NCBI RefSeq assembly: GCF_002101675.1
Contig: NZ_LQOY01000080.1
Span: 1 to 64,000, forward strand
DNA: 64,000 nucleotides
Reading direction: 5' to 3'
DNA from: Mycobacterium gordonae
Lineage (GTDB): Bacteria; Actinomycetota; Actinomycetes; Mycobacteriales; Mycobacteriaceae
Shown here: piece after piece, positions 27,160 to 38,017 of the stretch
How positions within the stretch are numbered: position 1 is the first letter of the stretch
Layout: every line of letters begins with the position of its first letter
Notes under the pieces: generated by a model
Told to the model about the DNA's origin: nothing
Database searches by the model: none
The model's input: only the letters and a program-made list of their open reading frames with translations
Made by a program: the position numbers and the translations under genes

Positions 27160-29355
27160 TCAGGCGGGTTCCAGCCAGATCGCAGACAGCGGGGGCAACA
27201 CCAGTACCGCTGAGGCCGGCCGGCCGTGCCACGGGTCGTCGGTAGCGTCGACGCCGCCGAGGTTCCCGATGCCCGAACCGTTGTAGATGGTGGCGTCGGT
27301 GTTGAGCACCTCGCGCCAGCGCCCAGCCTGCGGCAGGCCCAACCGGTAGTTGCTGTGCTCAGCCCCCGCGAAGTTGAAGACACAGGCCAGCACCGAGCCG
27401 TCGCTGCCGTAGCGCAGGAAGCTCAGCACATTGTTGGCCGAGTCGTTGGCGTCGATCCACGAATACCCTTCGGGTGTGGTGTCCCTGCTCCACAGCGCCG
27501 GGTGGCTCGTGTAGATCCCGTTGATGTCGCGCACCAGTCGCAGCACACCGTTGGAGAAACCCTGCTCGTCGAGCTGCCACCAATCCAGGCCGCGTTCCTC
27601 TGACCACTCGGCGCGCTGGCCGAATTCCTGACCCATGAACAGCAATTGCTTACCCGGATGCGCCCACTGGTAGGCGAGCAGACTGCGCACTCCGGCCGCC
27701 TTGGCGTGGTTGTCGCCGGGCATCCGCCCCCACAGCGTGCCCTTGCCGTGGACCACTTCGTCGTGGCTGATCGGCAGCACATAGTTCTCGCTGAACGCAT
27801 ACAGCATCGAGAACGTCATCTCGTGGTGGTGGTAGGCCCGGTGGATCGGGTCACGACTGAAGTAGTCAAGCGTGTCATGCATCCAGCCCATGTTCCACTT
27901 CATCGAAAAGCCAAGTCCGCCAAGATTGGTCGGACGAGTGACGCCGGGCCACGACGTCGATTCCTCGGCGATGGTGACGATGCCGGGTGCCGCCTTGTGG
28001 GCGGTCGCGTTCATTTCTTGCAGGAACTGCACCGCCTCGAGGTTCTCGCGGCCGCCGTAGATGTTGGGCGTCCAACCACCTTCGGGACGTGAGTAGTCCA
28101 GGTACAGCATCGAGGCCACCGCGTCGACCCGCAGGCCGTCCATGTGGAACTCCTGTAGCCAGTACAGCGCGTTGGCCACCAGGAAGTTCCGCACCTCGGG
28201 ACGCCCGAAATCGAAAACGTAGGTACCCCAGTCCAATTGCTCACCGCGCTTGGGATCGGAGTGTTCGTAGAGGGGGTTGCCGTCAAAGCGTCCCAATGCC
28301 CACGCGTCTTTGGGGAAGTGCGCCGGCACCCAGTCCACGATGACACCGATGCCGGCCTGGTGCAGCGCGTCGACCAGTGTCCGGAATTCATCGGGCGTGC
28401 CGAAGCGGGACGAGGGTGCGTAGTACGACGTCACCTGGTAGCCCCACGAGCCGCCGAAGGGGTGCTCGGCGACGGGCAGCAGCTCGACGTGCGTGAACCC
28501 TTGTTCCACCACATATTCGGTGAGCTGTGTGGCGAGTTCCCGGTAGCCCAGACCGGGACGCCAGGACCCGAGGTGCACTTCGTAAGTGCTCATCGGCTCG
28601 AAGACGGGGTTGGCCTGCGCGCGCCGTTCCAGCCACTCCTGGTCGTTCCAGGTGTAGTCGCTTACCGTCACGCGTGAGGCCGTCTGCGGCGGCACCTCGG
28701 TGCCGAACGCGAACGGGTCGGCGCGATCGGTAACCGCGCCGTCGGCCCCGTGCACCCTGAACTTGTACAGGCCGTCGATCGGAAAATCGGGCCAGAACAG
28801 TTCCCAGACGCCGGACGAGCCCAACACCCGCATCGGGGCGTCGGTCCCGGTCCAGCCGTTGAACTCGCCGATCAGGTTAACACCCTTGGCATTCGGTGCC
28901 CACACCGCGAACGACACGCCGGTGACCACGCCGTCGGGCGTGGTGAACGAACGGGGATGGGCGCCCAGCACCTCCCAGAGGCGTTCGTGGCGTCCCTCGG
29001 CGAACAGGTGCAGGTCGACCTCGCCCAGGGTGGGCAGGAAACGGTAGGCGTCGGCGACGGTGTGGGGTTCCGAACCGTCGTAGGTCACCTCGAGCCGGTA
29101 GTCGACAAGGTCGACGAACGGCAACACAACCGCCCACACGCCCGAGTCGATGTGCTGCAACGGCAACCGGTCCTCGCCCACGAGTGCGACGACGCTGACC
29201 GCGTGCGGCCGGTATGTCCGGATAACGGTGTGGTCGCCGTATTCGTGGGCGCCCAGAATGCCATGCGGGTTGTGGTGGGTGCCGGCCGTCAGGCTGGCCA
29301 GTTCGGCGGGGTCGGGCGCCAGATGCGTATTGGCGAGTTCATCGGTGCGATTCAC
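27160..29355 (-). CDS. glgB: 1,4-alpha-glucan branching enzyme
   Basis: GH13 enzyme of 731 residues that makes alpha-1,6 branches in glycogen and capsular glucan. An N-terminal beta domain and a CBM48 domain (about residues 1-220) precede the barrel. The four GH13 regions are visible: [23 protein letters not shown] (nucleophile Asp), [10 protein letters not shown] (acid Glu) and [11 protein letters not shown]. It lies 6 bp after glgE in the same direction, an operon as in Rv1327c-Rv1326c, forming the GlgE pathway that builds glucan from maltose-1-phosphate. Confidence 0.97.
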   Translation of the reverse strand: MNRTDELANTHLAPDPAELASLTAGTHHNPHGILGAHEYGDHTVIRTYRPHAVSVVALVGEDRLPLQHIDSGVWAVVLPFVDLVDYRLEVTYDGSEPHTVADAYRFLPTLGEVDLHLFAEGRHERLWEVLGAHPRSFTTPDGVVTGVSFAVWAPNAKGVNLIGEFNGWTGTDAPMRVLGSSGVWELFWPDFPIDGLYKFRVHGADGAVTDRADPFAFGTEVPPQTASRVTVSDYTWNDQEWLERRAQANPVFEPMSTYEVHLGSWRPGLGYRELATQLTEYVVEQGFTHVELLPVAEHPFGGSWGYQVTSYYAPSSRFGTPDEFRTLVDALHQAGIGVIVDWVPAHFPKDAWALGRFDGNPLYEHSDPKRGEQLDWGTYVFDFGRPEVRNFLVANALYWLQEFHMDGLRVDAVASMLYLDYSRPEGGWTPNIYGGRENLEAVQFLQEMNATAHKAAPGIVTIAEESTSWPGVTRPTNLGGLGFSMKWNMGWMHDTLDYFSRDPIHRAYHHHEMTFSMLYAFSENYVLPISHDEVVHGKGTLWGRMPGDNHAKAAGVRSLLAYQWAHPGKQLLFMGQEFGQRAEWSEERGLDWWQLDEQGFSNGVLRLVRDINGIYTSHPALWSRDTTPEGYSWIDANDSANNVLSFLRYGSDGSVLACVFNFAGAEHSNYRLGLPQAGRWREVLNTDATIYNGSGIGNLGGVDATDDPWHGRPASAVLVLPPLSAIWLEPA

Positions 29356-29361
29356 TTGCCC

Positions 29362-31452
29362 TCACCTCCTGCGTAGCAACGTGATTCGGGATTCTTCGGG
29401 TATGAGCGGCATGTTGATGACATGAGCGACCGCCCGTCCCGGGTCGATGCGGATGTAATTGGATTGCCCCCATTGGTATTCCTCGCCGGTAATTTCGTCG
29501 CGCACCCAGAAGCGTTCGTAGGGCTCCATGCCCAACGCCGCCATGTCCAGATGCAGGATCGCTTCCTCGGGCCCGAACGCGTTCAGTGTCACCACCGTCA
29601 GGACGCAGTCACCGGTTTCCGCGTCGAACTTGCTGTAGGCCAGCAACGCGTCGTTGTCCACGCTGTGGAAGTGGATGGTGCGCAACTGCTGCAGAGCAGG
29701 GTGCAGCCGGCGAATCTCGTTGAGCCGGGTGATGAACGGCTCCAGCGACCGACCTTCGGCCAGCGCTCCGGCGAAATCGCGGGGTCGCAATTCGTACTTC
29801 TCCGAGTCCAGGTATTCCTCGCTGCCTTCCCGCACCGCCCGGTGCTCGAACAGTTCGTAGCCGGAATACACCCCCCACGCCGGGCTCATCGTCGCCGCCA
29901 GCACCGCACGGATCGCGAACATGCCCGGCCCATGGTGCTGTAGTACCTCGTGCAGGATGTCTGGCGTGTTGACGAACAGGTTCGGGGTGCGGAAGTCGGC
30001 GAGTCTGGCGATGTCGTTGCCGAACTCGGTGAGCTCCCACTTGGCCGTGCGCCAGGTGAAGTAGCTGTAGGACTGCGTGAAACCGAGCTTGGCCAGCCCG
30101 TACTGGCGGGCCGGCGGGGTGAACGCCTCGGACAGGAACAGCACATCGGGGTCGACGGCTTTGACCTGACCGATCAGCCAGGCCCAGAAGTCCGGTGGCT
30201 TGGTGTGCGGGTTGTCGACCCGAAACACCTTGACCCCGTGGTCGATCCAGTGCCGTACCACGCGCAGCACCTCGTTGTATAGCCCGGCCGGATCGTTGTC
30301 GAAGTTGAGCGGGTAGATGTCCTGGTATTTCTTCGGCGGGTTCTCCGCGTAGGCGATGGTGCCGTCGGGCAGTTCGGTGAACCAGTTGCGGTGGTCACGG
30401 GCCCAAGGGTGGTCCGGGGCGCACTGCAGCGCCAGGTCTAGGGCCACCTCCATGCCCAGATCTTTTGTGGCGGAGACGAAATCGTCGAAGTCGTCGATCG
30501 TGCCCAGAGCGGGATGGATGGCGTCGTGGCCGCCTTCGTCGCTGCCGATCGCCCACGGCGATCCCACGTCGCCGGGAGCGGCGGTCGGATTGTTGTTGCG
30601 GCCCTTACGGTGCACCTTGCCGATCGGGTGGATCGGCGGCAGGTACACCACGTCGAAACCCATCCCGGCGATCCGGGGCAGCGCCGCCGCCGCAGTGGCG
30701 AAAGTGCCGTGCACCGGGTGACCGTCAGCGTCCCAGCCGCCGGTGGAGCGCGGGAATATCTCGTACCAGGAACCGAAACGGGCCAGTGGCCGGTCCACCC
30801 AGACGCCGTGCTGCTGTCCGCGGGTCACCAATTCCCGCAACGGGAACTGATCGAGCAGTTCTTCGATCTCGGGTGCCAGCGCCAACGCGGTGCGGGTCAA
30901 TGGATCACCGGGCTTACGCAGCGCAGCGGCGGCATCCAGCAGCGGCTTGCGCTGCTGGCGCGGCACCCCGGTGGCGGCGCGCTCGAAAAGTGCGGCGCCC
31001 ACCAGCAGATCGTTGGAGAGTTCCTTTTCGCCCTGGCCCGCATCGAGTTTGGCGACCAGCCCATGACGCCAGGAATGAATCGGGTCACCCCACCCGTCTA
31101 CCCGGAAAGTCCACAATCCCACCCTGTCTGGGGCGAATTGCCCGTGGAACACGAACGGTTCCAGGCCCATCGTCATCGCGAAATGCCGGGGTTTCACCTT
31201 TTCGGCGACCGCGGCGTCCTGCTCGCCCGCCTGCACGGCGGCTTGTACGGTCTTCGTTCCGCGGGCATCGGTCACCTGGGGGTAGCGCGTGCCCAGGTAC
31301 CGCACGACCAGCGTCGCCGCCACGGCCTCGTGCCCTTCACGCCACACCGCGGCGCTGACCGGGATCACCTCACCGACCACCGCCTTGGCGGGGTACGTAC
31401 CACACGAGACCACGGGTTGAACGTCGTCGATCTCGATACGACCGGGCACCAA
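29362..31452 (-). CDS. glgE: Alpha-1,4-glucan:maltose-1-phosphate maltosyltransferase
   Basis: GH13_3 enzyme of 696 residues that extends alpha-glucan using maltose-1-phosphate. Motifs: [36 protein letters not shown], the nucleophile Asp in [15 protein letters not shown] and the acid Glu in [13 protein letters not shown]. The N-terminal domain (about residues 1-110) mediates dimer contacts in the family. Length matches M. tuberculosis GlgE (about 700). GTG 31452 heads the glgE-glgB operon. The divergent gap to glgP (31453-31706, 254 bp) holds the promoters, with no gene seen. Confidence 0.97.
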   Translation of the reverse strand: MVPGRIEIDDVQPVVSCGTYPAKAVVGEVIPVSAAVWREGHEAVAATLVVRYLGTRYPQVTDARGTKTVQAAVQAGEQDAAVAEKVKPRHFAMTMGLEPFVFHGQFAPDRVGLWTFRVDGWGDPIHSWRHGLVAKLDAGQGEKELSNDLLVGAALFERAATGVPRQQRKPLLDAAAALRKPGDPLTRTALALAPEIEELLDQFPLRELVTRGQQHGVWVDRPLARFGSWYEIFPRSTGGWDADGHPVHGTFATAAAALPRIAGMGFDVVYLPPIHPIGKVHRKGRNNNPTAAPGDVGSPWAIGSDEGGHDAIHPALGTIDDFDDFVSATKDLGMEVALDLALQCAPDHPWARDHRNWFTELPDGTIAYAENPPKKYQDIYPLNFDNDPAGLYNEVLRVVRHWIDHGVKVFRVDNPHTKPPDFWAWLIGQVKAVDPDVLFLSEAFTPPARQYGLAKLGFTQSYSYFTWRTAKWELTEFGNDIARLADFRTPNLFVNTPDILHEVLQHHGPGMFAIRAVLAATMSPAWGVYSGYELFEHRAVREGSEEYLDSEKYELRPRDFAGALAEGRSLEPFITRLNEIRRLHPALQQLRTIHFHSVDNDALLAYSKFDAETGDCVLTVVTLNAFGPEEAILHLDMAALGMEPYERFWVRDEITGEEYQWGQSNYIRIDPGRAVAHVINMPLIPEESRITLLRRR

Positions 31453-31706
31453 TCACTCCATTCGATTGCCCGGCTCCGCGGCGGCCCATCGTTGCGCCGC
31501 ATCGTTGCCGGGGCCTTCCGGATTCATCACCCCAGCGGCCACACCGGTCGTCGTTGAGGTGTCACTCGTCAGCTCGAAGTCTGTCGCCTCTTTGCGCCCC
31601 ATACCCACCCTAGTGTCCGGCTACACCGACGGATGCCGAAGCGCACTGCACAACTAGTCGCTATCCAAGGCTGCACGCAGCGAAAACGGCACTAAGGTTG
31701 AGATGC

Positions 31707-34289
31707 GTGAAAGCCCTCCGCCGCTTTACCGTCCGTGCCCACCTTCCCGATCGTCTGGCCGCGCTAAACCAGCTGTCCACCAATCTGCGGTGGTCGTGGG
31801 AAAAACCCACGCAGGACCTCTTCGCGACCATCGATCCCGACCTGTGGTTCAAGTGCGGCAAGGATCCGGTTGCGGTGCTGGGCGCGGTGAAGCCGGCCCG
31901 GCTCGACGAACTCGCGGCCGACGAGGAGTTCCTGCGCCGGCTCGACGAGCTCGCGGCCGATCTGAACGACTACCTGACCCGTCCGCTGTGGTATCAGCAG
32001 CAGGAAGCTGCCGGTGTCGGCATGCCCACCGGGATCGCGTATTTCTCGATGGAATTCGGCGTCGCCGAAGTGCTGCCCAACTACTCCGGTGGTCTCGGGA
32101 TTCTGGCGGGTGACCATCTGAAGTCGGCTTCTGACCTGGGCCTGCCGCTGATCGCGGTCGGTCTGTACTACCGCTCGGGATATTTCCGGCAGTCATTGAC
32201 CGCTGACGGCTGGCAGCAGGAGACCTATCCGTCACTGGATCCACAGGGATTACCGCTGAGGTTGCTTACCGACGCCACTGGAGATCCCGTGCTGGTTGAG
32301 CTGGCACTGCCGGAGGCCGCGCGGCTGCGGGCGCGGATCTGGGTGGCCCAGGTCGGCCGGGTGCCCCTGCTGCTCCTTGATTCCGACGTTCCGGAGAACG
32401 AGCACGAGCTGCGCAGCGTCACCGACCGGCTCTACGGTGGTGATCAGGAACACCGCATCAAGCAGGAGATCCTGGCCGGCATCGGCGGGGTCCGGGCGAT
32501 TCGCGCCTTCACCGCGGTCGAGGGGCGCCCGGCCCCCGAGGTGTTCCACATGAACGAAGGCCACGCCGGGTTCCTGGGCGCCGAACGCATCCGGGAGTTG
32601 GTCACCGACGCGGGACTGGACTTCGACACCGCGTTAACGGTGGTGCGGTCCAGCACGGTCTTCACCACCCACACCCCGGTGCCCGCGGGCATCGACCGGT
32701 TCCCGGTGGAGATGGTGCAGCGCTATTTCGACGACGAAGGTGACGGCGTGAGCACGCTGCTGCCGGGGGTGCCGACCGAGCGAATCCTCGCCCTGGGCGC
32801 CGAGGACGATCCGGAGAAGTTCAACATGGCCCACATGGGGCTGCGGTTGGCGCAGCGTGCCAATGGGGTGTCGCTGTTGCACGGCCAGGTGAGCCGGTCG
32901 ATGTTCAACGAACTCTGGCCGGGGTTCGACCCCGACGAGGTGCCGATCGGGTCGATCACCAACGGCGTGCACGCCCGCACCTGGGCCGCGCCACAGTGGC
33001 TGCAGCTCGGGCGTGAGCTGGCCGGCTCGGATTCGTTCAGCGAGCCCGCGGTGTGGCTGCGGTTGCAGCAGGTCGACGCCGGGCATCTGTGGGGGATCCG
33101 CTCGCAGCTGCGTGCGCTGCTGGTCGAGGATGTCCGGGCGCGGCTGCGTCAGTCGTGGCTGGAGCGGGGCGCCTCGGAAGCCGAATTGGGTTGGATCGCA
33201 AAGGCATTCGATCCCGATGTGCTGACGGTCGGGTTCGCCCGGCGAGTTCCGACGTATAAGCGTCTGACGCTGATGCTGCGCGATCCGGCCCGGCTGGAGG
33301 GTCTGTTGCTTGACGAGGAACGGCCGATTCAGCTGATCGTCGCCGGCAAGTCGCACCCCGCCGATGACGGCGGCAAGGCGTTGATTCAGCAGGTGGTGCG
33401 GTTCGCCGACCGGCCGGAGGTGCGGCACCGGATCGCGTTCCTGCCCAACTACGACATGTCGATGGCGCGGTTGCTCTACTGGGGCTGCGACGTGTGGCTC
33501 AACAACCCGCTGCGGCCCCTGGAGGCCTGCGGCACGTCGGGTATGAAGAGCGCGCTCAACGGCGGGCTCAACCTGTCCATCCGTGACGGCTGGTGGGATG
33601 AGTGGTACGACGGCGAAAATGGTTGGGAGATACCGTCGGCGGACGGAGTGGCCGATGAAGGCCGGCGTGACGACCTGGAGGCCAGCGCCCTCTACAACCT
33701 GCTCGAGCAGGCGGTGGCACCGAAGTTCTACGAACGCGACGACCACGGCGTCCCGCCGCGCTGGATCGAGATGGTGCGGCACACCCTGCAGACCCTCGGG
33801 CCGAAAGTCCTGGCCTCCCGGATGGTCACCGACTACGTCGAGCGCTACTACTCCCCGGCGGCGCAGTCGGTGCGCACCACCGTCGCAGGTGGGCAGTTCG
33901 AGGCGGCACGTGAACTGACCGCGTACCGCCGGCGGGTCGAGGAGGCGTGGCCGCGGATCGTGGTGACCGATGTCGACAGCACCGGACTCCCGGACACTCC
34001 ACTGCTCGGGTCGAAGCTGACGTTGACCGCGACCGTGCAGTTGGCCGGGCTGGCGCCCGACGAGGTGACGGTACAAGCGGTGCTCGGCCGGGTGGACAAT
34101 GGCGACGAGCTGCTGGATCCGCTGACAGTTGAGATGACGTACACGGGCAGCGCTGAGGGTGGCAACCAGGTCTTCTCCACGACCACGCCGCTGCCGCTGG
34201 CCGGAGCGCTGGGTTACACGGTGCGGGTGCTGCCGCGGCATCCGATGCTGGCCGGCAGCAACGAACTCGGCCTGGTCACGCTGGCCTGA
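31707..34289 (+). CDS. glgP: Alpha-glucan phosphorylase
   Basis: GT35 phosphorylase of 860 residues that releases glucose-1-phosphate from glucan. The pyridoxal-phosphate lysine lies in CGTSGMKSALNGGLNLSIRD (about residues 609-628). The glucan-site region is NEGHAGFLGAERIRE, and LPNYDMSMARLLYWGCDVW is also conserved. GTG 31707 gives VKALRRFTVRAHLPDRL, as in Rv1328, in preference to a TTG at 31698. It is divergent from the glucan-building genes, so synthesis and breakdown are separately transcribed. It ends just before palindrome copy 3. Confidence 0.96.
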   Translation: MKALRRFTVRAHLPDRLAALNQLSTNLRWSWEKPTQDLFATIDPDLWFKCGKDPVAVLGAVKPARLDELAADEEFLRRLDELAADLNDYLTRPLWYQQQEAAGVGMPTGIAYFSMEFGVAEVLPNYSGGLGILAGDHLKSASDLGLPLIAVGLYYRSGYFRQSLTADGWQQETYPSLDPQGLPLRLLTDATGDPVLVELALPEAARLRARIWVAQVGRVPLLLLDSDVPENEHELRSVTDRLYGGDQEHRIKQEILAGIGGVRAIRAFTAVEGRPAPEVFHMNEGHAGFLGAERIRELVTDAGLDFDTALTVVRSSTVFTTHTPVPAGIDRFPVEMVQRYFDDEGDGVSTLLPGVPTERILALGAEDDPEKFNMAHMGLRLAQRANGVSLLHGQVSRSMFNELWPGFDPDEVPIGSITNGVHARTWAAPQWLQLGRELAGSDSFSEPAVWLRLQQVDAGHLWGIRSQLRALLVEDVRARLRQSWLERGASEAELGWIAKAFDPDVLTVGFARRVPTYKRLTLMLRDPARLEGLLLDEERPIQLIVAGKSHPADDGGKALIQQVVRFADRPEVRHRIAFLPNYDMSMARLLYWGCDVWLNNPLRPLEACGTSGMKSALNGGLNLSIRDGWWDEWYDGENGWEIPSADGVADEGRRDDLEASALYNLLEQAVAPKFYERDDHGVPPRWIEMVRHTLQTLGPKVLASRMVTDYVERYYSPAAQSVRTTVAGGQFEAARELTAYRRRVEEAWPRIVVTDVDSTGLPDTPLLGSKLTLTATVQLAGLAPDEVTVQAVLGRVDNGDELLDPLTVEMTYTGSAEGGNQVFSTTTPLPLAGALGYTVRVLPRHPMLAGSNELGLVTLA

Positions 34290-34306
34290 GCGCGCGCGGG
34301 GGAGCC

Positions 34307-34370
34307 GCGCGAGCAGACGTTAAGGCCCCTATTTCCCGTCGATTTCGGGGGCCTGCGCGTCTGCTCGCGA
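34307..34370. repeat. GCGAGCAGACGC palindrome, copy 3
   Basis: Outer arms CGCGAGCAGACG (34309-34320) and CGTCTGCTCGCG (34359-34370), with the inner stem AGGCCCC/GGGGGCCT weaker than in other copies. It lies between the convergent glgP and dinG. The right half encodes the last codons of dinG, whose stop is at 34329-34331. Confidence 0.75.
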
Positions 34371-36338
34371 GGGGGAGTCGCGCAGGCGGCGTAGCGCGGC
34401 ACGGACCTGTTCGGGGTTGGTGGTCTGCCAGAACGGCGGCAATGACGCGCGCAGGTACTCGCCGTAGCGCGCCGTCACCATGCGCGAATCCAGCACCGCC
34501 ACCACCCCGCGGTCGGTGACCCGACGCAGCAGCCGGCCCGACCCCTGCGCCAGCAACAGCGCCGCATGGCCGGCCGCCACGGCCATGAAGCCATTGCCGC
34601 CGCGGGCGGCCACCGCACGCTGACGGGCGCTCAGCAGCGGGTCGTCGGGGCGGGGAAACGGGATGCGGTCGATCAGCACCAACGACAGCGACGGCCCCGG
34701 AACGTCGACGCCCTGCCACAGCGACAGCGTGCCGAACAGCGAGGTTTCGGGGTCGTCGGCGAACTGCTCGACCAAGGCCGAGGTGCTGTCGTCGCCCTGA
34801 CACAGCACCGGCGTGCTCAGGCGGTCGCGCATCGCCTCGGCGGCCGCCCGCGCCGCGCGCATCGACGAGAAGAGTCCCAGCGTGCGCCCGTCTGCAGCGG
34901 TGATCAATTCCTCGATTTCGGTTAGCTGCTCGGCCGTGCCGGTGCCGTCCCGGCCCGGCGGCGGCAGATGCGCGGCGACGTAGAGAATCCCGGATTTGAC
35001 GTGGTCGAACGGTGATCCGACGTCAACGCCCCGCCACCGAGTCTCCGCCCCCGTCAGTCCCCAGGCCTCGGCCATCGCGTCGAATGCCCCGCCGATCGTC
35101 AGGGTCGCCGATGTCAGCACCGTCGTCGAACGCGAGAACACCTTGCTGGCCAGAAGTCCGGCCACCGACAGCGGTGCCACGCGCAGCACCGCGCGCGGCG
35201 AACCCCGGTTCTCTTCGTGATCCAGCCAGACGATGTCGGTGCGGTCGGGGATGGCGGGCCCGAACGAATCGAGAATCCGTGCTGCGGTGTCGGAGATCTC
35301 GATCAGCGCGGCGGCCGCTTCGGCGCGTGCCGCCGCCGCCCGGGCGTCGCTGGTGCTCTCGATCGCCGACCGGGCAGCACTGGCGGCGTCGCGCAGCGCG
35401 GTCAGGTAGGTCGCCAGCTCGTCGTCGAGGTGGTCGATGCGGCCCGGCTGGGCATCATGGATCGCCGAGGAGAAGGTGGCCGAGGCTGCCTCCAGGCGAT
35501 CGAGAAGTTCCGGACTCACCAGCCGGCCCAGCCGCCGTGCCGCCACCCCCAAAGTCGCCGACGTCAGTTCCGCGGTGGCCACCGAGGTCACCCGGTCGGT
35601 CAGCTCGTGCGCCTCGTCGACCACCAGCAGGGAGTGCTCCGGCAACACCGCGGAGTCGGACACGGCGTCGATCGCCAGCAGGGCGTGGTTGGTGACGACG
35701 ACATCCGCGGTGCCGGCGCGTGCCCGAGCCCGTTCCGAGAAGCACTCCGAGCCGAACGAGCAGCGCGCCACGCCGATGCATTCCCGCGCCGAAACGCTGA
35801 CCTGAGACCAGGATCGGTCGGGCACCCCGGGCTTCAGGTCGTCACGGTCACCGGTGCCGGTGTCCGCTGACCACTCGGTGAGACGTTGCACGTCGCGCCC
35901 CAACGCGGTGACGGCCATCGGGTTGAACAGCTCCTCCTGCGGCCGGTCGTCGGTGTCGCCTCCCGCGCTGCCGTTATGAATCTTGTTCAGGCATAAGTAA
36001 TTTCGACGTCCTTTGAGCAACGCGAACCGTGGCGGACGGGGCAACGCGTCGGCCAGGGCCTCCGCCAGCCGGGGCAGATCGCGGTCGACGAGCTGGCGCT
36101 GCAACGCGATGGTGGCGGTCGACACCACCACCGGTGCTTCGTCGCCGACTGCCCGGACGATCGAGGGCACCAGGTACGCCAACGACTTACCGGTGCCGGT
36201 GCCGGCCTGGACGACCAGGTGTTCGCCGGTTTCGAAGGCATGCGCGACCGCGTTGGCCATGTCGACTTGACCGGGGCGCTCGCTGCCACCGAGCGCCGCT
36301 ACCGCGATCGCCAACAACTCCCGAACAGACTCGGTCAC
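34329..36338 (-). CDS. dinG: ATP-dependent DNA helicase DinG
   Basis: XPD-like 5'-3' helicase of 669 residues involved in resolving DNA and R-loop structures. Walker A is AGTGTGKSLAYL (about residue 45) and the DEAH box is VVDEAHELTD. Iron-sulfur-type cysteines occur in NYLCLNKIH, ARECIGVARC and GSECFSER. Motif VI is QGSGRLLRR. The frame is open to 36701, but GTG 36338 gives VTESVRELLAIAV, the known N-terminus. The last residues (SRADAQAPEIDGK) come from palindrome copy 3. The start is 10 bp from the end of pncB, so they form an operon. Confidence 0.94.
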   Translation of the reverse strand: MTESVRELLAIAVAALGGSERPGQVDMANAVAHAFETGEHLVVQAGTGTGKSLAYLVPSIVRAVGDEAPVVVSTATIALQRQLVDRDLPRLAEALADALPRPPRFALLKGRRNYLCLNKIHNGSAGGDTDDRPQEELFNPMAVTALGRDVQRLTEWSADTGTGDRDDLKPGVPDRSWSQVSVSARECIGVARCSFGSECFSERARARAGTADVVVTNHALLAIDAVSDSAVLPEHSLLVVDEAHELTDRVTSVATAELTSATLGVAARRLGRLVSPELLDRLEAASATFSSAIHDAQPGRIDHLDDELATYLTALRDAASAARSAIESTSDARAAAARAEAAAALIEISDTAARILDSFGPAIPDRTDIVWLDHEENRGSPRAVLRVAPLSVAGLLASKVFSRSTTVLTSATLTIGGAFDAMAEAWGLTGAETRWRGVDVGSPFDHVKSGILYVAAHLPPPGRDGTGTAEQLTEIEELITAADGRTLGLFSSMRAARAAAEAMRDRLSTPVLCQGDDSTSALVEQFADDPETSLFGTLSLWQGVDVPGPSLSLVLIDRIPFPRPDDPLLSARQRAVAARGGNGFMAVAAGHAALLLAQGSGRLLRRVTDRGVVAVLDSRMVTARYGEYLRASLPPFWQTTNPEQVRAALRRLRDSPSRADAQAPEIDGK

Positions 36339-36348
36339 GGTCGCTCGG

Positions 36349-37647
36349 TCAGACCGAAATCGTCTGCGTCGGTATCGCCGGATCGCCGGGCGACAAAGCC
36401 AGCCCCTCCCAAGGCAGGCTGCGCAGCCCCGACGCCACCAACTCCCGCGCCGCCACCAGATCGTTGGCGACCAGGATCTCGCCACCGCGCACCAGCGGCG
36501 TGGTGAGCACCCGGTGCGGCTCGCTGACCGACGGCGGGCGCCCGAACGGATGCACCACCTCCTCGGTAACGGTGCCGGTCGGTCGAGACAGCCGCAGCGC
36601 CGCTTTGCGGCCGCCGTGCGACTCCTTCTGGCTGCTGCGCTTCTGCACGGCGATCCCGTCCACCTCCACCAGCTTGTAGACCATGCCCGCCGTCGGTGCA
36701 CCCGAGCCGGTGACCAATGACGTACCTACGCCGTAACTGTCCACCGGCGCGGCGAGCAACCCGGCGATGGCGAATTCGTCCAGATCGCTGGACAGCACAA
36801 TGCGCGTTTTGCGTGCCCCCAGCTCGTCGAGTTGGGCGCGGACCTGGTGGGCCAGCACGGCGAGATCACCGGAGTCGATTCGGACGGCGCCCAACTCCGG
36901 GCCGCCCGCAGTCACTGCGTTGGCGACTCCCGTGGTCACGTCGTAAGTGTCGACCAGCAGCGTGGTGTCCGGCCCCAGCGCCTCGACCTGCGCGCGGAAT
37001 GCCGCCAACTCGTCGGGCCCTTGGTCGGTGGTGTGCACCATGGTGAACGCGTGCGCGGCGGTGCCCACCGACGGCACCCCGTATCGCCGCTGCGCCTCGA
37101 GGTTGGATGTGCCGGCGAACCCGGCGATGTAGGCGGCTCGCGCGGCTGCGACGGCGGCCTGCTCGTGAGTGCGCCGCGAACCCATCTCGATGACCGAGCG
37201 ATCACCGGCCGCGCTGACCATGCGCGCCGCCGCCGACGCTATCGCCGTGTCGTGATTGAAAATCGACAGCACCACAGTTTCCAGCAGCACGCACTCGGCG
37301 AAGCTGCCGTGCACCGACAACACCGGTGAGTACGGGAAATACAATTCGCCTTCGGCGTAGCCGTCGATGTCGCCGCGGAAACGGAATGCCCGCAGATACT
37401 CCACCGTGTCGGCGTCCAGGAACCCGGCCAACAGCTCACAAGCATCGGCATCGAACCTGAACCGCGGCAAGGTTTCCAGCAGCCGGCCGGTCCCGGCGAC
37501 GACCCCGTAGCGCCGGCCCGCCGGTAGCCGCCGCGCGAACACTTCCCAGCTGGTGCGCCGCTGCGCGGTACCGTCGCGCAGGGCCGCGGCCAGCATGGTC
37601 AACTCGTATTTGTCGGTCAGCAGCCCAGCTAGTACCGAGTCCTTCAC
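36349..37647 (-). CDS. pncB: Nicotinate phosphoribosyltransferase
   Basis: Enzyme of 432 residues in the Preiss-Handler NAD salvage route that joins nicotinate to PRPP. Recognisable segments: LLTDKYELTMLAAALRDG at the N-terminus, IEMGSRRTHE, FAGTSNLEAQRRYG and AVRIDSGDLAVLAHQVR. GTG 37647 (VKDSVLAGLLTDKYEL) is chosen over the longer ORF to 37815, whose extra N-terminus is not family-like. It corresponds to Rv1330c (pncB1) and is divergent from clpS. Confidence 0.94.
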   Translation of the reverse strand: MKDSVLAGLLTDKYELTMLAAALRDGTAQRRTSWEVFARRLPAGRRYGVVAGTGRLLETLPRFRFDADACELLAGFLDADTVEYLRAFRFRGDIDGYAEGELYFPYSPVLSVHGSFAECVLLETVVLSIFNHDTAIASAAARMVSAAGDRSVIEMGSRRTHEQAAVAAARAAYIAGFAGTSNLEAQRRYGVPSVGTAAHAFTMVHTTDQGPDELAAFRAQVEALGPDTTLLVDTYDVTTGVANAVTAGGPELGAVRIDSGDLAVLAHQVRAQLDELGARKTRIVLSSDLDEFAIAGLLAAPVDSYGVGTSLVTGSGAPTAGMVYKLVEVDGIAVQKRSSQKESHGGRKAALRLSRPTGTVTEEVVHPFGRPPSVSEPHRVLTTPLVRGGEILVANDLVAARELVASGLRSLPWEGLALSPGDPAIPTQTISV

Positions 37648-37702
37648 ATCGCAAAGGTATCGGCTGGCTGCAAAGTAAGCCCGGCTCGGTATCCTTAGCC
37701 CC

Positions 37703-38008
37703 ATGGTTGTAGCGATCGCGCCGGCCAAGCCAGGCGGCACCGGGCAACGGGAATCCGCTCCGGTCGAAGCTACGACGAGTCCGTGGGTGACCATCGTCTG
37801 GGACGACCCGGTCAACTTGATGACCTACGTGACCTACGTCTTCCAGAAATTGTTCGGCTACAGCGAGCCGCACGCGACCAAGCTGATGCTGCAGGTGCAC
37901 AACGAAGGAAAGGCCGTGGTGTCGTCGGGCAGTCGGGAGTCCATGGAGGTCGACGTGTCCAAGCTGCATGCCGCCGGGTTGTGGGCGACGATGCAGCAGG
38001 ACCGCTGA
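37703..38008 (+). CDS. clpS: Clp protease adaptor ClpS
   Basis: Adaptor of 101 residues that delivers N-degron substrates to the ClpC/ClpP protease. The substrate pocket region is [20 protein letters not shown]. The first about 25 residues are a flexible Ala/Pro-rich tail that engages the unfoldase in the family. It is the first gene of a seven-gene forward run. Position matches Rv1331. Confidence 0.94.
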   Translation: MVVAIAPAKPGGTGQRESAPVEATTSPWVTIVWDDPVNLMTYVTYVFQKLFGYSEPHATKLMLQVHNEGKAVVSSGSRESMEVDVSKLHAAGLWATMQQDR

Positions 38009-38017
38009 GTTCTGCTG

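Noticed and set aside
36339..36701. N-terminal extension of dinG
   Set aside because: Arg/Trp-rich sequence overlapping pncB in another frame; the family start is GTG 36338.
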